In this document: piece after piece, positions 60,444 to 62,185 of the stretch
Layout of the letters: each line of letters starts with the position of its first letter
How positions within the stretch are numbered: the stretch's first letter is position 1
Assembly (NCBI GenBank): GCA_017446885.1
Contig: JAFSOR010000009.1
Coordinates: 166,159-228,343, forward strand
Length of the DNA: 62,185 bases
Origin: Spirochaetia bacterium
GTDB lineage: Bacteria; Spirochaetota; Spirochaetia; CADAEX01
Direction: 5' to 3'
Position numbers and translations under genes: made by a program
Notes under the pieces: generated by a model
The model's input: the letters and a program-made list of their open reading frames with translations, nothing else
Told to the model about the DNA's origin: nothing
Databases searched by the model: none

Positions 60444-60516
60444 TGGACGATGGGGGACTCGAACTCCCGGCCCCTTCCTCCGGAGGGAAGTGCTCTATCC
60501 ACTGAGCTAATCGTCC
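60444..60516 (-). tRNA. tRNA-Arg (anticodon CCG)
   Basis: On the minus strand the acceptor stem GGACGAT pairs with ATCGTCC. The D-arm is GCTC...GAGC, the anticodon arm CTTCC-CTCCGGA-GGAAG gives anticodon CCG, and the T-loop is TTCGAGT. The discriminator is A and CCA is not encoded. It reads CGG codons. Confidence 0.95.
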
Positions 60517-60526
60517 AGCAAATTAA

Positions 60527-60555
60527 AATATAGTTAGGCTGGGGAAAACTGTCAA
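60527..60555 (-). promoter_or_regulatory. Sigma-70 promoter of tRNA-Arg
   Basis: TTGACA (60555-60550) and TATATT (60532-60527) on the minus strand have a 17-base spacer. The -35 box lies inside the truncated esterase frame. Confidence 0.82.
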
Positions 60556-61155
60556 GAGATTGTCGACCAGACCGATGATGTGATTTCGGCTGTAAAATTT
60601 CTTTATGAACATGCTGCAGAGTACAAGCTGGATTCCGACCGGATGACAATAATGGGTGAAAGTGCAGGAGGATTTCTGACAGAATATGCTGCAACAACAC
60701 TTGGTACCGACTATCTTAAAGCCTGTGTTGCATTCTACAGTCCTTCGGACCTTTCCACCCTTACAGCTCAGAATATCAAAGTACACAGGGGCAAGGATGT
60801 AAACTTTATGGACCTGCTAGATGCTGCCATGCAAGGAACGCTTCCAAAAGGAGAGAAGATGGAGGAGATGCTGCTTTGCGCTCATATAAATACACCATCT
60901 TTCGAGGAAAAAGCAAAAGCAGTAAGTCCAGTAAATCGGGTGTCAGCCAAGACTCCACCTACCCTGCTGCTGCATGGCACCGATGATCGCATCATTGCAT
61001 ACGAGCAGTCTCTGACATATCTGGAACAGCTAAAGACGGCTCATGTTCCTTGTGAACTGATATCCATGGAAGGAGCAAATCACATGGAACCCAAGCTGTT
61101 CAATTCGCTGGAGTATACAAATAAAATTATTACTTTCTTGAAGCAATATACATAA
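60538..61155 (+). pseudogene. Truncated alpha/beta-hydrolase (esterase) fragment
   Basis: The frame is open from 60538 just after a stop, and the family-like sequence begins at once (CQEIVDQTDDVISAVKF). The catalytic Ser (IMGESAGG), Asp (HGTDDRII) and His (EGANHM) of a carboxylesterase are present. The N-terminal third with the oxyanion-hole HGGG is missing, cut off at the tRNA-Arg gene and its promoter. No credible start or ribosome-binding site is seen; GTG at 60580 is the first possible start. It is probably a remnant. Confidence 0.75.
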
Positions 61156-61224
61156 ACTTTACAGCATACAGTGCATGTTCAGTCATGCCTCTATTTTTTG
61201 TTATTATCTGCGGCAAGAAAACAC

Positions 61225-61260
61225 TTCACTTGTCAACTGTTTTCCAGTATACTATGGAAC
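61225..61260 (+). promoter_or_regulatory. Promoter of the nucleosidase gene, leaderless arrangement
   Basis: TTCACT at 61225-61230 and TATACT at 61248-61253 are 17 bases apart. The ATG at 61261 is 7 bases after the -10 box. No Shine-Dalgarno sequence lies between them. Confidence 0.55.
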
Positions 61261-62073
61261 ATGAAAAAAAATATTGTAATCACTATAGTTGCTGCTGGAC
61301 TCTTGTTTGTCTTGACAAGTGGAAATCTTAATAAAGGCTATTCCGCTGAAAGTGATGTAGAGCGTATAGGAATTATCTCTGCCATGGACAATGAGATCGA
61401 TGTCCTGCTCAAGGAAGCTGATATAAACCATGAGGATATGATAGGCGGGGTCAAATATTACATAGGCAAACTGCGCGGCAAGGATGTGGTGATCACAAGG
61501 GCAGGAATCGGCAAGGTGCGGGCTTCATCTGGAGTTACAACCATGTTCAATAAGTACAACATCTCAAAGGTGCTGTTTACTGGCATAGCAGGCGGAGTTG
61601 CCGACGAAACCCGGATCCTTGACGAGGTTGTGGCCACAAGGCTGGTTGAGCACGATTATGGCATAATAAGCAATGATGGTTTCATGTGGGTGTCAGGCGA
61701 TCCTGGAATAAGCAGGGAGGCCGGCGAATACTATTACTGTGACAAGGAACTTGTGGAACTTGCATATAATGCATCTGTAGCGACAGTAGGAAAAGAGCAT
61801 GTATTCAAGGGAACAATAGCCACCGGCGACCAGTTCATTGCATCGGAAGTATATGTGGAAAGACTTAAAAAAGAATACAACGCATTAGCATGCGAGATGG
61901 AGGGTGCTTCGGTGGCTGTCATATGTATAAAATATGAAAAGCCATTCGTGGTTATCCGTGCTTTATCGGACAAGGCAGACGGCAAGGCCAATTCCAACTA
62001 CCAGAATTTCGGCGATATCGCTGGTGCAAATTCAAGCCAGATTATTCTTAAAATGCTTGAATCTATAAAATAA
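61261..62073 (+). CDS. Exported 5'-methylthioadenosine/S-adenosylhomocysteine nucleosidase
   Basis: This 270-residue protein has an N-terminal signal or anchor segment (KKNIVITIVAAGLLFVLTSG, then NKGYSAES). The MTAN/PfkB-unrelated phosphorylase-fold domain follows: IGIISAMDNEIDVL with the catalytic Glu at the E. coli Glu12 position, GIAGGV, GDQFIAS, CEMEGASVA (Glu174 position) and LSDKAD (Asp197 position). All three catalytic residues are kept. I chose the start at 61261 because the signal peptide and the promoter fit; a longer frame exists but lacks support. Borrelia has exported nucleosidase relatives (Bgp). Confidence 0.87.
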   Translation: MKKNIVITIVAAGLLFVLTSGNLNKGYSAESDVERIGIISAMDNEIDVLLKEADINHEDMIGGVKYYIGKLRGKDVVITRAGIGKVRASSGVTTMFNKYNISKVLFTGIAGGVADETRILDEVVATRLVEHDYGIISNDGFMWVSGDPGISREAGEYYYCDKELVELAYNASVATVGKEHVFKGTIATGDQFIASEVYVERLKKEYNALACEMEGASVAVICIKYEKPFVVIRALSDKADGKANSNYQNFGDIAGANSSQIILKMLESIK

Positions 62074-62076
62074 AAA

Positions 62077-62103
62077 GTCACCCCGAGACAGGCTCAGGGT
62101 GAC
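62077..62103. terminator. Terminator hairpin between the nucleosidase gene and the edge gene
   Basis: GTCACCC-C-GAG pairs with CTC-A-GGGTGAC (62077-62087 and 62093-62103). On the minus strand the mismatch becomes a G-T wobble and a T-rich tract (CTTTTTATTTTA) follows, so it works best for the minus-strand gene. It lies 3 bases after the nucleosidase stop. Confidence 0.65.
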
Positions 62104-62125
62104 ATAGTCTTGGGTGACAGCCTGG

Positions 62126-62185
62126 TTATTGCCTGCTGTTATTCAGTTTCTTTTCCTTGACTTTATCCGAAATAACCGGATATGC
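62126..62185 (-). CDS. Possible 3' end of a minus-strand gene (partial)
   Basis: A frame with a TAA at 62128-62126 runs open to the window edge and encodes AYPVISDKVKEKKLNNSRQ as its last 19 residues. A terminator hairpin follows it on the same strand, which supports a real gene end. No family can be named from so short a piece. Confidence 0.35.
   Translation of the reverse strand, partial: AYPVISDKVKEKKLNNSRQ

Noticed and set aside
1..62185. CRISPR arrays, insertion sequences, prophage genes, riboswitches
   Set aside because: No direct-repeat arrays, transposase or phage proteins were found on either strand, and no leader was long enough or patterned like a known riboswitch.

Overview
The window looks like a chromosomal core region of a host-associated, Treponema-like spirochaete with an outer membrane. 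The evidence is gene order and content: tamB-bamA-skp-mutS in the order I recall from Treponema pallidum, a pgpH-ybeY-tlyC/corC block, a groES with no groEL beside it, cysteine lipoboxes of the loose spirochaete kind, and no LPS genes. The species cannot be named from this sequence. No insertion sequence, prophage or CRISPR array was seen, and no stretch over about 300 bases lacks a gene or RNA; the longest open gap is 45489-45776, described below.

Layout. (1) 1-7904, plus strand: HD-domain c-di-AMP phosphodiesterase (5' end cut off), YbeY, a CBS-domain CorC/TlyC protein, an archaeal-type pantoate kinase, an archaeal-looking CoaBC, FolD, TrpS and a DUF3943 envelope protein, mostly overlapping or within a few bases. 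(2) 7945-16622: a LytS-like sensor/PP2C phosphatase, EpmA on the minus strand, and a PhoB/PhoR pair coupled to an M16 peptidase. (3) 16667-21744: ribonuclease Z and a Gld-like ABC-2 module ending in a DUF4340 protein. (4) 21734-32404: thymidylate kinase (minus), then tamB-bamA-skp-mutS. (5) 32405-35543, minus: Lon and a VanY-type lipoprotein. (6) 35687-37891: omega subunit, MiaA, a Cys-rich protein and MurI. (7) 37861-44514: an FtsB-like protein, Sua5, FolK, RluB, Cmk, ribosomal protein S1, a TPR protein, a lipoprotein and a small membrane protein. (8) 44634-48671: an RpoD/RpoS-type sigma factor, GroES, an EamA transporter, tmRNA, a BI-1 protein and RsmD. (9) 48680-54111, minus: a membrane protein/metallopeptidase/lipoprotein operon, S21, RecJ and RecO. 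(10) 54130-60017, minus: fabT-fabH-acpP-fabK-fabD-fabG-fabF-fabZ, a Firmicutes-style fatty-acid operon with a palindromic operator over its start site. (11) 60109-62185: a DUF486 protein, tRNA-Arg, a truncated esterase, an exported MTA/SAH nucleosidase and the edge of another gene.

The main points for a second look are: (a) pantoate kinase directly upstream of an archaeal-looking CoaBC, suggesting that archaeal-style CoA synthesis operates in this bacterium; (b) eleven genes whose -10 box lies 5-9 bases before the start codon with no ribosome-binding site, predicting common leaderless mRNAs; (c) a near-consensus sigma-54 promoter in front of the short RpoD/RpoS-like sigma factor, reminiscent of the Borrelia RpoN-RpoS cascade; (d) a possible small RNA between that sigma gene and groES; (e) the apparently transferred fab operon and its operator.
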